Assembly: GCA_016191165.1 (NCBI GenBank)
Contig: JACPPF010000114.1
Span: forward strand, 1-64,000
Direction of reading: 5' to 3'
Origin: Planctomycetota bacterium
GTDB lineage: Bacteria > Planctomycetota > Planctomycetia > Gemmatales > Gemmataceae
DNA length: 64,000 nt
How positions within the stretch are numbered: position 1 is the stretch's first letter; the number at the start of each line of letters is the position of its first letter. Below the pieces are notes generated by a model. It saw only the letters and a list, made by a program, of their open reading frames with translations, ran no database searches and was not told where the DNA came from. Of this stretch, positions 63,681 through 64,000 are shown piece by piece. Both the position numbers and the translations under genes were made by a program.

Positions 63681-64000
63681 CCGTAAAAAGATATCGCAGG
63701 CGCACCGTTTCGACCCCCGTTTTCAAAGCCCAACGCCGCCCCGCGTACGGGGTGCGCGCCGAGTCGGGTTTTACCGTGGAATCGGGTTTGTCGCCCGCCG
63801 CCGAGGCCCGCACGAATCTGCGTTTGGCCCGGAAAAATCGTTGACAGGAGCCATCAGCGCCGGTTAAGTTAAACCCGTGGCGGCATTCCTGCTCCATAGC
63901 CGCTGGCTGTGGCATCCGCGGTTCAGTTCGACTGAATTTTATCCTGCGTGCTCGTTGATGACGCGAAAGCACGTGAGTGAGTTGTTGCACGCGGAGCACG
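63681..64000. other. Right edge, no supported gene
   Basis: The last 320 bases contain an open minus-strand frame from the edge (to 63999) but with no family likeness. A GGTTAAGTTAAACC motif (about 63862-63875) recalls integron recombination cores, but this is weak. Confidence 0.35.

Noticed and set aside
63862-63875. GGTTAAGTTAAACC as an integron attC/attI core
   Set aside because: It fits degenerate core consensus by chance; no paired second core or folding arms were found.

Overview
The window is GC-rich chromosomal DNA from a bacterium of the phylum Planctomycetota, most likely in or near Gemmataceae. The evidence is the gene content: DUF1501 (sulfatase-like, Tat-exported) proteins, a DUF1549/DUF1553 'planctomycete cytochrome c' protein paired with DUF1501, a Ser/Thr kinase fused to WD40 repeats, a DUF1080-ThuA protein, DUF4058, Uma2, and a secreted protein with the planctomycetal 'LEDR' N-terminus. 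No rRNA, tRNA, CRISPR array or intact insertion sequence was seen.

Layout. 0-0.5 kb: 5' end of a leftward surface-protein gene with a 13-base homopolymer that breaks its frame. 0.7-5.5 kb: DUF1501, enolase-superfamily and M81 peptidase genes, then a small leftward unknown. 5.7-16.4 kb: aconitase, a secreted unknown, a thioredoxin-like protein, an autoregulated leaderless XRE regulator, a conserved unknown, and the DUF1553/DUF1501 pair. 16.6-26.5 kb: S9 peptidase, kinase-WD40, cobalamin-binding protein, DUF1080-ThuA and M28 peptidase. 26.7-39.3 kb: a 46-codon small ORF, an orphan N-terminal transketolase half, membrane and TPR-redoxin proteins, a tandem S51 peptidase-aroA-coiled-coil operon, and RNase Y. 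39.3-42.3 kb: accessory island with a TIR protein, DUF4058, an antitoxin with a nonsense-mutated ParE, and VapBC placed against a duplicated gene tail. 42.3-51.6 kb: a Tat-signal unknown, three APC-type transporters (one behind a c-di-AMP ydaO-type riboswitch with a terminator), and an exported thioredoxin-like gene with an in-frame UGA at the second position of a CxxC motif. 51.9-64 kb: Uma2, lipoate ligase family, RRM protein, an overlapping TIR/pseudo-TIR pair, a LysR regulator, gltB, hicBA, gltD, and a decayed integron-type integrase.

The genes form several small systems. GltB and GltD make glutamate synthase, with a LysR gene 7 nt upstream of gltB and a HicBA toxin-antitoxin pair between the subunits. 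The riboswitch transporter and its two neighbours suggest potassium or osmolyte homeostasis under c-di-AMP control. Toxin-antitoxin and TIR genes cluster in two accessory stretches.

The most striking genome-scale signal is several families of short palindromic repeats lying between genes and also in frame inside conserved enzymes (AcnA, GltB, GltD, DUF1501, DUF1553, DUF1080-ThuA), where they are translated as extra peptides. Other leads are a candidate exported selenoprotein, a TIR pair in which the second member lacks the catalytic Glu, and a possible phase-variable surface protein. All calls come from reading the sequence; no database search was run.
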